DNA from: UBA1258 sp963643225
GTDB lineage: Bacteria > Bacillota > Clostridia > Lachnospirales > Lachnospiraceae
NCBI GenBank assembly: GCA_963643225.1
Contig: CAVIIX010000012.1
Location: forward strand, 5,048-69,047
DNA length: 64,000 bases
Direction: 5' to 3'
The notes under the pieces were generated by a model, which was not told the origin of the DNA, did not search any database, and worked only from the letters and a program-made list of their open reading frames with translations. A program made the translations under genes and the position numbers. Of this stretch, positions 36,045-44,951 are shown in pieces. Every line of letters starts with the position of its first letter. Position 1 is the first letter of the stretch.

Positions 36045-37238
36045 ATGATGAAGGAACACATTGAGGAAGCAGAAAAAGTGCTTCTTCACACCTATAACCG
36101 TTATCCTGTGGTGTTCGATCACGGCGACGGAGTTTATTTATATGATGAAGAGGGTAAAAAATATCTAGACTTTGTGGCAGGTATTTCGGTATTTGCTTTG
36201 GGCTATAACAATAAAGAATACAATGATGCCTTAAAAAATCAGATTGATAAGATTATTCATACTTCCAATTATTATTACAACGTGCCTGCAATTGAGGCGG
36301 CTAAAAGGTTAACAAAGGTGTCGGGACTTGACCGTGTTTTCTTTACAAATTCTGGCGCTGAGGCAGTTGAAGGTGCAATAAAATCCGCTCTTAAATATGC
36401 TTATTCAAAAAGGGGTAAGGATGATTATGAAATCATTGCAATGGAGCATTCCTTCCACGGACGTACTATGGGTGCCCTTTCGGTAACCGGCACTCCAAAA
36501 TACAGAGAGCCCTTCGGTAACGGAATAGGCAACATTAAATTTGCAAAAATGAACGATTATGAGTCTGTAAAGGCTTTAATAACCGATAAAACCTGCGCGG
36601 TTATTTTTGAAACCGTTCAGGGAGAAGGCGGCATTTACCCTGCCACGGAGGAATTTATTAAAGGCGTAAGAAAGCTTTGCGACGATAACGACATTTTACT
36701 TATTTTAGATGAAGTACAGTGCGGTATGGGCCGTACGGGATACATGTTTGCATGGCAAAAATACGGTGTAAAGCCTGACATTATGACTACTGCCAAGGCC
36801 TTAGGCTGCGGCGTCCCAATAGGTGCTTTCTTAATGACAGAGAAGGTTTCGGAATTTTCTTTGGCTGCAGGAGACCACGGCACCACCTACGGCGGCAACC
36901 CGCTTGCAACCGCCGCAGCAAATAAAGTGCTTGAAATATTTGACCAATCCAATATAATTAAGAATGTTAATGAAGTTGGCGATTACCTTTTTGATGAGCT
37001 TGAAAAGGTACTTAAGGAAACCCCTGAAGCAATTGCTCACAGAGGTGTAGGGCTGATTCAGGGCCTTGAATTTATGGTGCCTGTGGGTCCAATTATCAAC
37101 GAAGCCCTTCAAAACGGTCTTGTGTTGATTAACGCAGGCCCAAATATAATCAGATTTGTACCACCCCTTGTGATTTCAAAAGAAAATGTTGATGACATGA
37201 TTAAGCTTTTGAAGGACAGCATTCACAAGGCATTATAA
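36045..37238 (+). CDS. argD: Acetylornithine aminotransferase
   Basis: 397 residues, class III PLP aminotransferase. Shows FTNSGAEAVEGAIK, the HSFHGRTMG motif, ILDEVQCGMGRTG, and the PLP Lys in TTAKALGCGVPIG. Starts ATG ATG; either could be used. Third in argJ-argB-argD. argC and argF are absent from the window. Confidence 0.96.
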   Translation: MMKEHIEEAEKVLLHTYNRYPVVFDHGDGVYLYDEEGKKYLDFVAGISVFALGYNNKEYNDALKNQIDKIIHTSNYYYNVPAIEAAKRLTKVSGLDRVFFTNSGAEAVEGAIKSALKYAYSKRGKDDYEIIAMEHSFHGRTMGALSVTGTPKYREPFGNGIGNIKFAKMNDYESVKALITDKTCAVIFETVQGEGGIYPATEEFIKGVRKLCDDNDILLILDEVQCGMGRTGYMFAWQKYGVKPDIMTTAKALGCGVPIGAFLMTEKVSEFSLAAGDHGTTYGGNPLATAAANKVLEIFDQSNIIKNVNEVGDYLFDELEKVLKETPEAIAHRGVGLIQGLEFMVPVGPIINEALQNGLVLINAGPNIIRFVPPLVISKENVDDMIKLLKDSIHKAL

Positions 37239-37250
37239 GGATTTTTGAGA

Positions 37251-38786
37251 ATGTCATTTAGTCAGAAATTAGTTGTTATTGCTCTTATGACCTTAATGGT
37301 TGTGGGAATAATATTTGTAGGGCAGAGAGAAAATCAGGTCAAGGAAGAAAACGAAAAGAATGCCTATTATCAGGTTGAAAACGTTTATCTTTGGTATACA
37401 GACGAGGATTTTACCGAATTTTTTACAAATGCGGCGGTTGAATTCCACGAGCTTTATCCGGATATCCGAGTAATTCCTACCCTTGTTGATTCAGCAGAAT
37501 ATCTTGAAAACATCAACGAAGCATCCTTAAGTAACGATTCCTTTCCGGATGTTTACATGCTCACAAACGACTCTATTGAAAAGGCCTATTTATCCGGACT
37601 TGCTTCCAATGTAAGAGATTCTGAGGGCGTGCTTAACCAGGCTCATTTCGGGGCCGGAGCACTAAGTGCGGTTACCTATGACGGAAATTATGTAGGCTAT
37701 CCCTTATCCTACGAGACTACGGCTTTATTATATAATCGTACATACCTTCAGAATTACGTAGATAAGCTTAATACAGAAGGCGTGTCGGATATTGATGCCG
37801 ATGCGGGTGCTGATTCTTTATCAGCCGAAGACCTTGAAAAATATCTTGAAGATATGGAAAATGCAGGGAATACTTTAGATGAAACGGTTACGGAAGCTAA
37901 AACCTATACTTTGAAGGAATTTATTCCAGAGACCTTTGACGACATTATAGAATTTGCAAATGTTTATGAAGCTTCCGACGGCGTTGAAGCCATTTTAAAG
38001 TGGGACGTATCGGATATTTTCTATAATTATTTGTTCGTGGGCAATTATATGATAGTAGGCGGCGATGCCGGTGACGATACAGGAAACATCAGTATCTGCA
38101 ACACAGATTCCGTTGCCTGCATGAAGATTTATCAAAACCTTAATTCCGTATTTTCAATTGATACGGATTCCTCCGACTACGATTCAATGCTTAAGGACTT
38201 TTTAGACGGTAAATTTGTGTACACTATCGTCACAAGTGATGCCATTAAAACCGTCAATGAAGCTTTGGATAAAAAGCAGGCAGAAATTGATGAAGCTGTG
38301 GCTGCAAGAGAATTGGCTTTAGCTAATGCTGAAGACGGCGAAGCCTTAAACGATTCCGAGGCTTTTGAAGCTTCGGAAATAGAAATTCCAGTTAAATATG
38401 ATTTCGGATATGCAAACATTCCGGATCTTTCAGGTGATTTAAAATCCCGTTCGCTTTCTGTTACAAATGCTTTGCTTGTAAACGGATATTCTGAAAAGAA
38501 GGATGCAGCCAACAAAGTCGCAGCTTTCCTTACCACAAAATATGCAGGCTCCGTATATGAAAGAACAGGTCGTCTCCCTGCGGCAAAGGATGCCAATCTT
38601 GAAGGCGAAGCCTTTGATGTATTCTTAAGTGAATACGGGGATTCAATTCCTCTTCCAAAAATTGTGGAAACCTCCAATCTCTGGGTACAGCTTGAAATAG
38701 CATTTACGGATATATGGGGCGGCGAGGATGTAGAAGAAAGACTTAATTCCTTTGCCAATCAGATAGTTTTACAGATAGGTGAATAA
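37251..38786 (+). CDS. Membrane-anchored extracellular solute-binding protein (family 1-like)
   Basis: 511 residues. One N-terminal helix (LVVIALMTLMVVGIIFVG) without a lipobox Cys, then a periplasmic-binding-protein-like fold (EFHELYPDIRVIPTL, YVGYPLSYETTALLYNR, DFLDGKFVYTIVTSDAI, AAFLTTKYAGSVYERTGRLPA). Two acidic, low-complexity insertions are present. Start ATG 37251 fits the AAGGA site inside the end of argD. No permease or ATPase gene is adjacent, so its partner is elsewhere or it has a sensory role. Confidence 0.75.
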   Translation: MSFSQKLVVIALMTLMVVGIIFVGQRENQVKEENEKNAYYQVENVYLWYTDEDFTEFFTNAAVEFHELYPDIRVIPTLVDSAEYLENINEASLSNDSFPDVYMLTNDSIEKAYLSGLASNVRDSEGVLNQAHFGAGALSAVTYDGNYVGYPLSYETTALLYNRTYLQNYVDKLNTEGVSDIDADAGADSLSAEDLEKYLEDMENAGNTLDETVTEAKTYTLKEFIPETFDDIIEFANVYEASDGVEAILKWDVSDIFYNYLFVGNYMIVGGDAGDDTGNISICNTDSVACMKIYQNLNSVFSIDTDSSDYDSMLKDFLDGKFVYTIVTSDAIKTVNEALDKKQAEIDEAVAARELALANAEDGEALNDSEAFEASEIEIPVKYDFGYANIPDLSGDLKSRSLSVTNALLVNGYSEKKDAANKVAAFLTTKYAGSVYERTGRLPAAKDANLEGEAFDVFLSEYGDSIPLPKIVETSNLWVQLEIAFTDIWGGEDVEERLNSFANQIVLQIGE

Positions 38787-38798
38787 AATATAAAATTG

Positions 38799-38830
38799 AC
38801 ACCCCGGTTTTTAAAAGACCGGGGTGATTT
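38799..38830 (+). terminator. Terminator after the solute-binding protein gene
   Basis: CACCCCGGT / ACCGGGGTG stem, followed by ATTTAG; moderate T tract. Confidence 0.75.
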
Positions 38831-38862
38831 AGCATATTTGCATTAAAGGTCAATTATAAGGA

Positions 38863-38891
38863 TTGTTTTTTGCTTGAAATAATAGTAGAAT
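38863..38891 (+). promoter_or_regulatory. comEA promoter
   Basis: TTGTTT (38863-38868), 17-bp spacer, TAGAAT (38886-38891); start of transcription expected near 38898, giving a leader of about 32 nt that consists largely of the anti-ribosome-site hairpin. Confidence 0.6.
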
Positions 38892-38910
38892 AATCATTGT
38901 CAGCACAAAT

Positions 38911-38925
38911 CCTCCGGCACGGAGG
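38911..38925 (+). promoter_or_regulatory. Hairpin that buries the comEA ribosome binding site
   Basis: CCTCCG-GCA-CGGAGG: a perfect six-pair GC-rich stem whose right arm is the GGAGG ribosome site, 4 nt before ATG 38930. Suggests translational control of comEA and, through coupling, comEC. Confidence 0.65.
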
Positions 38926-38929
38926 TACA

Positions 38930-39535
38930 ATGAAAAATTTTGTTTTATTTCTCTTGCTTTTATTTTTAACCGGCTGCGGTTTTAAGGATTCAAAGGCAGA
39001 AATTCTCTTTGACGAGGAAATTGAAGAAAGCGTTGCTTTAGAGGATGAGGCTAAGGCTTCTTTTGCTGCGTCTATAGATGCGGCTGTTAAAGAAAAAACT
39101 CAGATTTACGTATCGGTAATAGGATGCGTCAAAAATCCAGGGGTTTACATTATGGAGGAAGGCTCAAGAGTGTATGAAGCCATAAACGCTGCGGGAGGTG
39201 TGACTGAAGAGGGCTATGCGGAAGACCTTTGTCTGGTTCAGGAAATTTATGACGGAATTCAGATAAAGGTGCCAAAAATAGAGGAGAACATAGAAAATTT
39301 TGGAATGCTTTCGGATAGTGGAACGGCTGAGGATACCTCGGGAATGGTTAACATAAATACGGCGACTGCTACTGAATTAAAGTCTCTAAGTGGCATCGGA
39401 GATACCAGGGCTAACGACATAATCAGTTACCGGGATACCCACGGAGGCTTTTCTTCAATAGAAGATATCAAGAATGTTTCAGGCATAAAGGAAGGCACCT
39501 TTGAAAAAATTAAAGACAGTATCTGTGTTAAGTGA
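38930..39535 (+). CDS. comEA: ComEA-like DNA-binding competence lipoprotein
   Basis: 201 residues. Lipoprotein signal with lipobox LTGC (Cys about residue 17), an SLBB domain (IYVSVIGCVKNPGVYIMEEG...IQIKVPK) and a C-terminal tandem helix-hairpin-helix (VNINTATATELKSLSGIGDT...IKNVSGIKEGTFEKIKD). ComEA binds double-stranded DNA outside the membrane during uptake. Classical ComEA has a membrane helix; a lipid anchor is a variation. Start fixed by GGAGGT. Overlaps comEC by 35 nt. Confidence 0.92.
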   Translation: MKNFVLFLLLLFLTGCGFKDSKAEILFDEEIEESVALEDEAKASFAASIDAAVKEKTQIYVSVIGCVKNPGVYIMEEGSRVYEAINAAGGVTEEGYAEDLCLVQEIYDGIQIKVPKIEENIENFGMLSDSGTAEDTSGMVNINTATATELKSLSGIGDTRANDIISYRDTHGGFSSIEDIKNVSGIKEGTFEKIKDSICVK

Positions 39536-41696
39536 TGTATTTTTTACAAGGCCCCTTTTCATAATTGCTATTTTAATACTTCTGTCTGATGTAATTTATG
39601 TAAACCTATTCTGGAAATATCAAAATCTTTCCAGGGAAAATGGAGAGTATGCTAGAATATCAGGCTATATAAAGGATAAAGCCTTTGATGCTGATGGAAA
39701 GGTCAAATCGGTAGTTGTAGAAAACACAATGTGTTATGTTAACAATGTCGCCAATGCTTCAAAGCTTACAATAGGAAGCTATGTGACGGTTTCAGGGGCT
39801 TTATACGAATATGAAGAACCCATGAATTACGGGGAATTTAATCAGCGCAAATATTACGCTTCTAAAAGAATTTATTATTACGCCTTTATAGAAAAAGCAG
39901 AAATAAAAAAAACGAGGATTTCCATAAAGGAAAAATTCTTAAATATAAGAAATTATTTAAGCGTGAGAGTAATTGAATCATGCCCCTTGGAATATGGCAC
40001 CATAAATACTTTGCTTTTAGCCGATAAAGCACATTTATCGGAAACAAGAAAAGACCTGTACACAAGAGCTGGGGTGGGACATTTTTTGGTAATATCCGGA
40101 CTTCACATATCCGCAATCGGAGCTTTTATTTATAAGGTAATGCGCTACACGGGTCTTAAAAAGGAAATTTCCTGTGGCGTTTCCATTGCATTTTTGTTTA
40201 CTTACGGTCTAGTAGTTGGCTTTTCTGTGTCTGTTGTGAGAGCACTGATTATGTACACGGTAAGACTTTGTGCTGATATATTTAAAGAGACCTATGATTT
40301 TTTATCTTCTGTTTCCTTTGCTCTTATAATAACGATTTTAATTAATCCGTGTCAGGTTTTTGATTCGGCGTTTGCCTATTCCTATGGCACAGTGTTTTCA
40401 CTTGCTTTTTATTCTACATTTATTCAAAAAAAAGGTGTTAAAAAATCAGGTGTTAAGGGTTATTTAAAGGAACTTTTAAGAATCCCTGCAGTAATCATGC
40501 TTTTTATTCTTCCGATTTCTTTGTTAAATTCAAGCGAGTATTCCATAGCTTCGGTTTTTGTAAACGCCATTTTAACGATTTTTTCGGGAGCCATTATATT
40601 TTTTGCTTTTTCAGGATTGTTTGGAAGTATTTTAAATTTAAAATTTCTGGCAGGACTTTCAGATTTTTTGCTTGCATTAATTTTAAAGAGCCTGGATTTC
40701 TTATGTGAAATAAGCGTTAAAACGGGGCTTTTTAAAATTTACGGAAAGCCTTTAAAAATATGTGTGCTTTTATATTTTATTTTCCTGTTTTTTTATTTTT
40801 TCTACATAAGGAAGCATTATGAAGGCTTAATAAAAGCAATATTTTTGTGCTCTTTGCTTTTATTACTTACCTTTTCTTTAAAGCTTCCGACTCTTTCAAT
40901 GCTGTACGTAGGCCAGGGAGAGTGCATTGTAATAAGAACAGGGACTAAGAGCGCTGTAATAGTTGACTGTGGCTCCACAACGAACAAAGCTGTAGCAAAA
41001 TATACGGTTTTACCATTTTTGAAGGCGTCGGGAATTGACAGGATTCAGGGCATATTTTTGACTCATTCCGATGCAGATCATGGAAACGGAATTGAATATT
41101 TGTTATCAGAACTTCCTAAAAACGGGATATTAATAAAAAATCTTTTTTTACCGATGATTTCTGATGAAAGTAAAGACTCCTTATATTCGGGGCTTGAAAT
41201 GAAGGCTTTAAGAGAAAAAATTCCGGTTACATACATATATAAAGGCATGTGTGTTGAATTTAATGAAAATTATTTTTATGTTTTCAATCCGGAAAAAGAG
41301 GTTTACATAACTGACAGCAATGAAGCTTCACTTATAATGCTTTATAAACGCGGGGATTTTGATGCTCTGTTATTGGGAGATGCCACAAAAGCCTCAGAAG
41401 AAGCGGCTGTTGATCTTATTAATAAAAAAGTTACGGGACAAATCGAAATTTTGAAGGTGTCACATCACGGCTCAAAAACAGGTACGTCAGAGATTATGTT
41501 AACCGAATTTTCTTTTGCGAATGCCTTGATATCTGCAGGCATTAACAACACATACGGCCACCCTCATAAAGAGGTGCAAAAGCTTTTGTCTAAATTTTCA
41601 ATTAAGGCTTACTGCACGAAGGACTGTGGTGAGATTGACGTAAAAATTTCAGATGGTTTAACCAAGTCGTATAAATCCGCATACTCTATGAGATAG
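39501..41696 (+). CDS. comEC: ComEC/Rec2 DNA-uptake channel protein
   Basis: 731 residues: N-terminal DUF4131 region with helices, the Competence domain (LLLADKAHLSETRKDLYTRAG, HFLVISGLHISAIGAF) with many membrane segments, and a C-terminal metallo-beta-lactamase-like domain (MLYVGQGECIVI, LTHSDADHGNG, KVSHHGSKTG). The TTG at 39501, inside comEA, has AAGGAAGG 5 nt upstream; GTG 39525 is an alternative without a ribosome site. It forms the membrane channel for transforming DNA. A family 1 repeat follows. Confidence 0.93.
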   Translation: MKKLKTVSVLSDVFFTRPLFIIAILILLSDVIYVNLFWKYQNLSRENGEYARISGYIKDKAFDADGKVKSVVVENTMCYVNNVANASKLTIGSYVTVSGALYEYEEPMNYGEFNQRKYYASKRIYYYAFIEKAEIKKTRISIKEKFLNIRNYLSVRVIESCPLEYGTINTLLLADKAHLSETRKDLYTRAGVGHFLVISGLHISAIGAFIYKVMRYTGLKKEISCGVSIAFLFTYGLVVGFSVSVVRALIMYTVRLCADIFKETYDFLSSVSFALIITILINPCQVFDSAFAYSYGTVFSLAFYSTFIQKKGVKKSGVKGYLKELLRIPAVIMLFILPISLLNSSEYSIASVFVNAILTIFSGAIIFFAFSGLFGSILNLKFLAGLSDFLLALILKSLDFLCEISVKTGLFKIYGKPLKICVLLYFIFLFFYFFYIRKHYEGLIKAIFLCSLLLLLTFSLKLPTLSMLYVGQGECIVIRTGTKSAVIVDCGSTTNKAVAKYTVLPFLKASGIDRIQGIFLTHSDADHGNGIEYLLSELPKNGILIKNLFLPMISDESKDSLYSGLEMKALREKIPVTYIYKGMCVEFNENYFYVFNPEKEVYITDSNEASLIMLYKRGDFDALLLGDATKASEEAAVDLINKKVTGQIEILKVSHHGSKTGTSEIMLTEFSFANALISAGINNTYGHPHKEVQKLLSKFSIKAYCTKDCGEIDVKISDGLTKSYKSAYSMR

Positions 41697-41707
41697 AGAA
41701 GGTGCGG

Positions 41708-41763
41708 GTTACCATAAGCTTTATATGAGCAGGTAGCGAAGCGGATTGTGAATATCATTGACG
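41708..41763 (+). repeat. Dispersed intergenic repeat, family 1, copy D
   Basis: GTTACCATAAGC start followed by GGTAGCGAAGCGGATTGTGA and ATATCATTGACG. The 5' block and the hairpin are missing. Between comEC and holA; nothing else is seen in 41697-41908. Confidence 0.75.
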
Positions 41764-41908
41764 TAATTAATAGGGACGAAGATAAAGAAAAGTGAAAAAC
41801 TAAGACTATTAAGGAAGCAGTACTGCATTCAAATTTTGTATAAATATGCATAAGATAATTGCAATGAGATGCCATCTTGAGTAAAATAAATCCATAAACG
41901 AGGTTTAT

Positions 41909-42931
41909 ATGGGCGTAGTTGCAAATGATTTAAAGGAAAAAGTTTATAAATCGGCATATCTTCTTTTCGGAGAGGAAGCGTACCTTCGCACTTTTTATAA
42001 AAATGCACTGAAAAAAGCCCTGGTAAACGAGGGCGATAATTTAAATTTCAGTTATTTTGAGGGCACGGGCACAGAGGTGAATGAAGTAATAAATTTACTT
42101 ACCACCATGCCATTTATGGCAGAGCACAGAGTTGTAATTGTTGAAAATTCCGGCTGGTTTTCAAAAACAGGAAGCTCTGATGAAGAAAGTGCAACTGATG
42201 CAGGAAATGGCAGATTTTCTGAATTAATCGATACGATTAAGGCTTTAGACGAAGATACGATTATCATATTTTCTGAAGAAAAGGTTGATAAACGTTCAAA
42301 GCTTTATAAGACAGTGCAGAATAAAGGCGTCGCAGAAGAATTTGTAAATCAGACAGAGGATTCTTTGGCTAAATGGATTTTTAATTACGCAAAAGCCTTA
42401 AATACCTCAATTGATTCAAACACGGCTTACTATCTTGTGTCCGAATGCGGTAAGGACATGAATTCGCTGCAAAATGAATTAGAAAAGCTTGTAGCCTACT
42501 GTCTTGAGAGAAAGGTTATAACAAAGGCTGATGTTGACAATGTGTGCACTCACCAGGTTAACAACAAAATTTTTGATATGATAACCGCCATTGCTCTTCA
42601 CAAACAGAAGGAAGCCTTGAGACTTTATTACGATTTACTCACTCTTCGTGAACCGCCTTTTTATATTCTTACGCTTTTATCAAGACAGTATACTCAGATG
42701 CTTTCTGTCAAGGACGGCGTTATAAAGGGGCAGGGAGCCGGCACAATTGCTTCCAAAACTGGAATTAAAGACTGGCTTGTAAAGCGTTTAATGGAGCAGA
42801 CAAGGTCCATGAGCACTGAATCTATCAAAAAAAATTTAAGAGCCTGTGCCAAGGCCGATGAAGACATAAAAACCGGCAATTTAACTGATATGCTGAGCGT
42901 GGAACTATTAATTATTTCCTGCTCAATGTAG
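41909..42931 (+). CDS. holA: DNA polymerase III subunit delta
   Basis: 340 residues, the clamp-loader subunit that opens the beta clamp. Family pattern: LFGEEAYLRTFYKNALKK at the N-terminus, NLLTTMPFMAEHRVVIVENS, ECGKDMNSLQNELEKLVAY, and a C-terminal helical collar. Commonly found just after comEC in Firmicutes, as here. AACGAGG ribosome site upstream. Confidence 0.94.
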   Translation: MGVVANDLKEKVYKSAYLLFGEEAYLRTFYKNALKKALVNEGDNLNFSYFEGTGTEVNEVINLLTTMPFMAEHRVVIVENSGWFSKTGSSDEESATDAGNGRFSELIDTIKALDEDTIIIFSEEKVDKRSKLYKTVQNKGVAEEFVNQTEDSLAKWIFNYAKALNTSIDSNTAYYLVSECGKDMNSLQNELEKLVAYCLERKVITKADVDNVCTHQVNNKIFDMITAIALHKQKEALRLYYDLLTLREPPFYILTLLSRQYTQMLSVKDGVIKGQGAGTIASKTGIKDWLVKRLMEQTRSMSTESIKKNLRACAKADEDIKTGNLTDMLSVELLIISCSM

Positions 42932-43064
42932 GTGCTTATTAACACAGCATGACTTAGAACAACATAAAACAACATAAAATTGCTAAAACAGCACGAGTGC
43001 CTGTCCCAAATTGTGTACATCTAAAGTGTTATCCTTCATTCATAAAGAAAGCGAGGACACGAAT

Positions 43065-43430
43065 ATGAAGGTTACAGAAAAGAATGTGACAGGTTTAATT
43101 GCGGGTTTTATAGTGTTAGTTTTAATTCTTTGTATTTTTTTTAGAATTAAAGCAGTGGCAAAAGAAAATTATTTCAGTACCGATACTGATTTTTGCGAAA
43201 CCAGGTACAGACAGGAAATTAAGGAAGTATTGAATGAAGCCGGAGCCAAAAACGCAGGTATTACCATGACAAAGGTAAGCTTTGACGGTCGCAAGCTTAA
43301 ATATAATGTCAACATTAATCTTCCTAAATATATAAATTTAAACAATCAGGAAAAAGAAAATTTATTAGATAGCCTTTATGACATTGAAATGCAGGTGGAG
43401 AATTCAAGCGTTACCTTTTCTTTTTCCTAA
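43065..43430 (+). CDS. Single-pass membrane protein of unknown function
   Basis: 121 residues with a short cytoplasmic N-terminus, one helix (VTGLIAGFIVLVLILCIFF) and an outer domain of about 85 residues (CETRYRQEIKEVLNEAGAKN...MTKVSFDGRKLKYNVNINLP). No family recognised. Start ATG 43065 follows GCGAGGA; an in-frame ATG at 43011 has no ribosome site. First of three closely spaced genes with the DUF1653 protein and the nucleotidase. Confidence 0.65.
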   Translation: MKVTEKNVTGLIAGFIVLVLILCIFFRIKAVAKENYFSTDTDFCETRYRQEIKEVLNEAGAKNAGITMTKVSFDGRKLKYNVNINLPKYINLNNQEKENLLDSLYDIEMQVENSSVTFSFS

Positions 43431-43442
43431 GGAAGGGTAATT

Positions 43443-43895
43443 ATGAGAAATACTCCAAAAGAAAATGAAATCTATCGTCATTTTAAAGGTAATCTTTATC
43501 AGATAGTGGCACTTGCCATCCATTCTGAAACTGAAGAACAGATGGTAGTCTACAGAGCACTTTACGGAGAAGGCCTTGTGTATGTAAGACCTTTGGAAAT
43601 GTTTTTAAGTGAGGTAGACAGGGCTAAATATCCAGACGCCACACAGACCTACCGCTTTGAAAAGGTAGAATCTGCAGTGGATCCTGGAGTAATGGAGTTT
43701 TTGGATGCAAAGACGTATGAGGAACGAATTAAAATACTTGCACACCTTCGCCCGAGGCTTACGGATGCCATGATTAATACAATGGCAGTTTCCCTTGATT
43801 TAGACATTAAGGATGGGAAAATTGAAGACAGATACGAAGATTTTCAGCGATGTCTTGAGACCCATGCAAGATATGAATGCCTAAGACTTCGCTAG
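43443..43895 (+). CDS. DUF1653-domain protein
   Basis: 150 residues. The N-terminal ~70 residues are the DUF1653 domain (YRHFKGNLYQIVALAIHSETEE, VVYRALYGEGLVYVRPLEMF), a small beta-barrel-like fold. The C-terminal half is helical (YEERIKILAHLRPRLTDAMINTMA). Function unknown; the gene is 12 nt after the membrane protein and 19 nt before the nucleotidase. Confidence 0.85.
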   Translation: MRNTPKENEIYRHFKGNLYQIVALAIHSETEEQMVVYRALYGEGLVYVRPLEMFLSEVDRAKYPDATQTYRFEKVESAVDPGVMEFLDAKTYEERIKILAHLRPRLTDAMINTMAVSLDLDIKDGKIEDRYEDFQRCLETHARYECLRLR

Positions 43896-43914
43896 CGAAG
43901 ACTAAGGAGAAAAA

Positions 43915-44829
43915 ATGGCTTATAATCTTGAAAAACGACTTGTAATAGGGGTTTCTTCCAGAGCCTTATTTGATTTAACCGTTGAAAATACAATTTTTGA
44001 AGAAGAAGGCGTAAGCGCCTACTGTGAATATCAGAGAGCTCATGAAAATGAGATATTAAAGCCAGGCCCAGGTTTTAAGCTTATAAAGGCTTTGCTTGAT
44101 ATTAATAAATTAAAAGGCCAGGAAGGAAGAGTAGAGGTAATAATAATGTCCCGTAACAGTGCGGACACTTCCTTAAGGGTCTTTAATTCAATTGAGTATT
44201 ACGGCCTTGATATTACAAGAGCGGCTCTTGCAAGCGGCGGAAGCCTGGCTCCTTATTTAACCGCTTTTAAGACAGATCTTTTTCTTTCGGCATATGAGGA
44301 TGACGTACAATATGCCATCAACCATGGTATTGCAGCCGGTGTAATTTATACGGATTCAAATCACGACTACAATGCAGATGAAGCAATTAAGCAGATTAAC
44401 ATAGCCTTTGACGGTGATGCGGTGCTTTTTACCGATGAATCGGAGCAGATTTATCAGGCAGAGGGGCTGGAAGCCTTTGAAGAAAACGAAAAGAAAAATG
44501 CCGATAAGCCTTTGCCGGAAGGCCCTTTTGCGAAATTCTTAAAGACAATTTCGGATTTACAAAAGGAGTTTCCACCAGAGGAGGTGCCTATCCGCACGGC
44601 CCTGGTTACCGCAAGAAGTGCTCCGGCCCACGAGCGTGTCATCAGAACCTTGCGTGCCTGGAATGTGCGTATTGATGAAGCCTTTTTCCTTGGAGGTATT
44701 TCAAAAAAGGATGTGCTTGAAGCCTTTGGAGCCCACATTTTCTTTGACGATCAGGCGGTGCATGCCGATCCTGCAGCTAAGGTGGTGCCAAGCGCCAGAG
44801 TACCTTATAAGCAAAAACAGTTGACGTAG
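43915..44829 (+). CDS. 5'-nucleotidase, cytosolic cN-I-like family
   Basis: 304 residues. Matches the bacterial family of the vertebrate cytosolic 5'-nucleotidase IA/IB type: VIGVSSRALFDLTVENTIF, LKPGPGFKLIKALLDIN, IIMSRNSADTSLRVFNSI, TRAALASGGSLAPYL, FDGDAVLFTDESE and HIFFDDQAVH. It would dephosphorylate nucleoside monophosphates. AAGGAGA ribosome site. The intergenic stretch after it (44830-44951) shows no gene. Confidence 0.88.
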   Translation: MAYNLEKRLVIGVSSRALFDLTVENTIFEEEGVSAYCEYQRAHENEILKPGPGFKLIKALLDINKLKGQEGRVEVIIMSRNSADTSLRVFNSIEYYGLDITRAALASGGSLAPYLTAFKTDLFLSAYEDDVQYAINHGIAAGVIYTDSNHDYNADEAIKQINIAFDGDAVLFTDESEQIYQAEGLEAFEENEKKNADKPLPEGPFAKFLKTISDLQKEFPPEEVPIRTALVTARSAPAHERVIRTLRAWNVRIDEAFFLGGISKKDVLEAFGAHIFFDDQAVHADPAAKVVPSARVPYKQKQLT

Positions 44830-44951
44830 TGAAGATACAGCACTTACAAAATTAAACGTTAACAAGTTCTTAATTCCATTGCAATAAAATACATATTTGG
44901 CACACAGCAATTAATATGAGTGAAGATGATAAATAAATGACGAGGAAAATA

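Noticed and set aside
38177..38758. Open frame of 193 codons opposite the solute-binding protein gene
   Set aside because: Shadow of the plus-strand gene, no ribosome site and no recognisable domain.
42955..42980. Tandem AACAACATAAA-like duplication after holA
   Set aside because: Two imperfect units of about 10 bp in AT-rich sequence; not remarkable.
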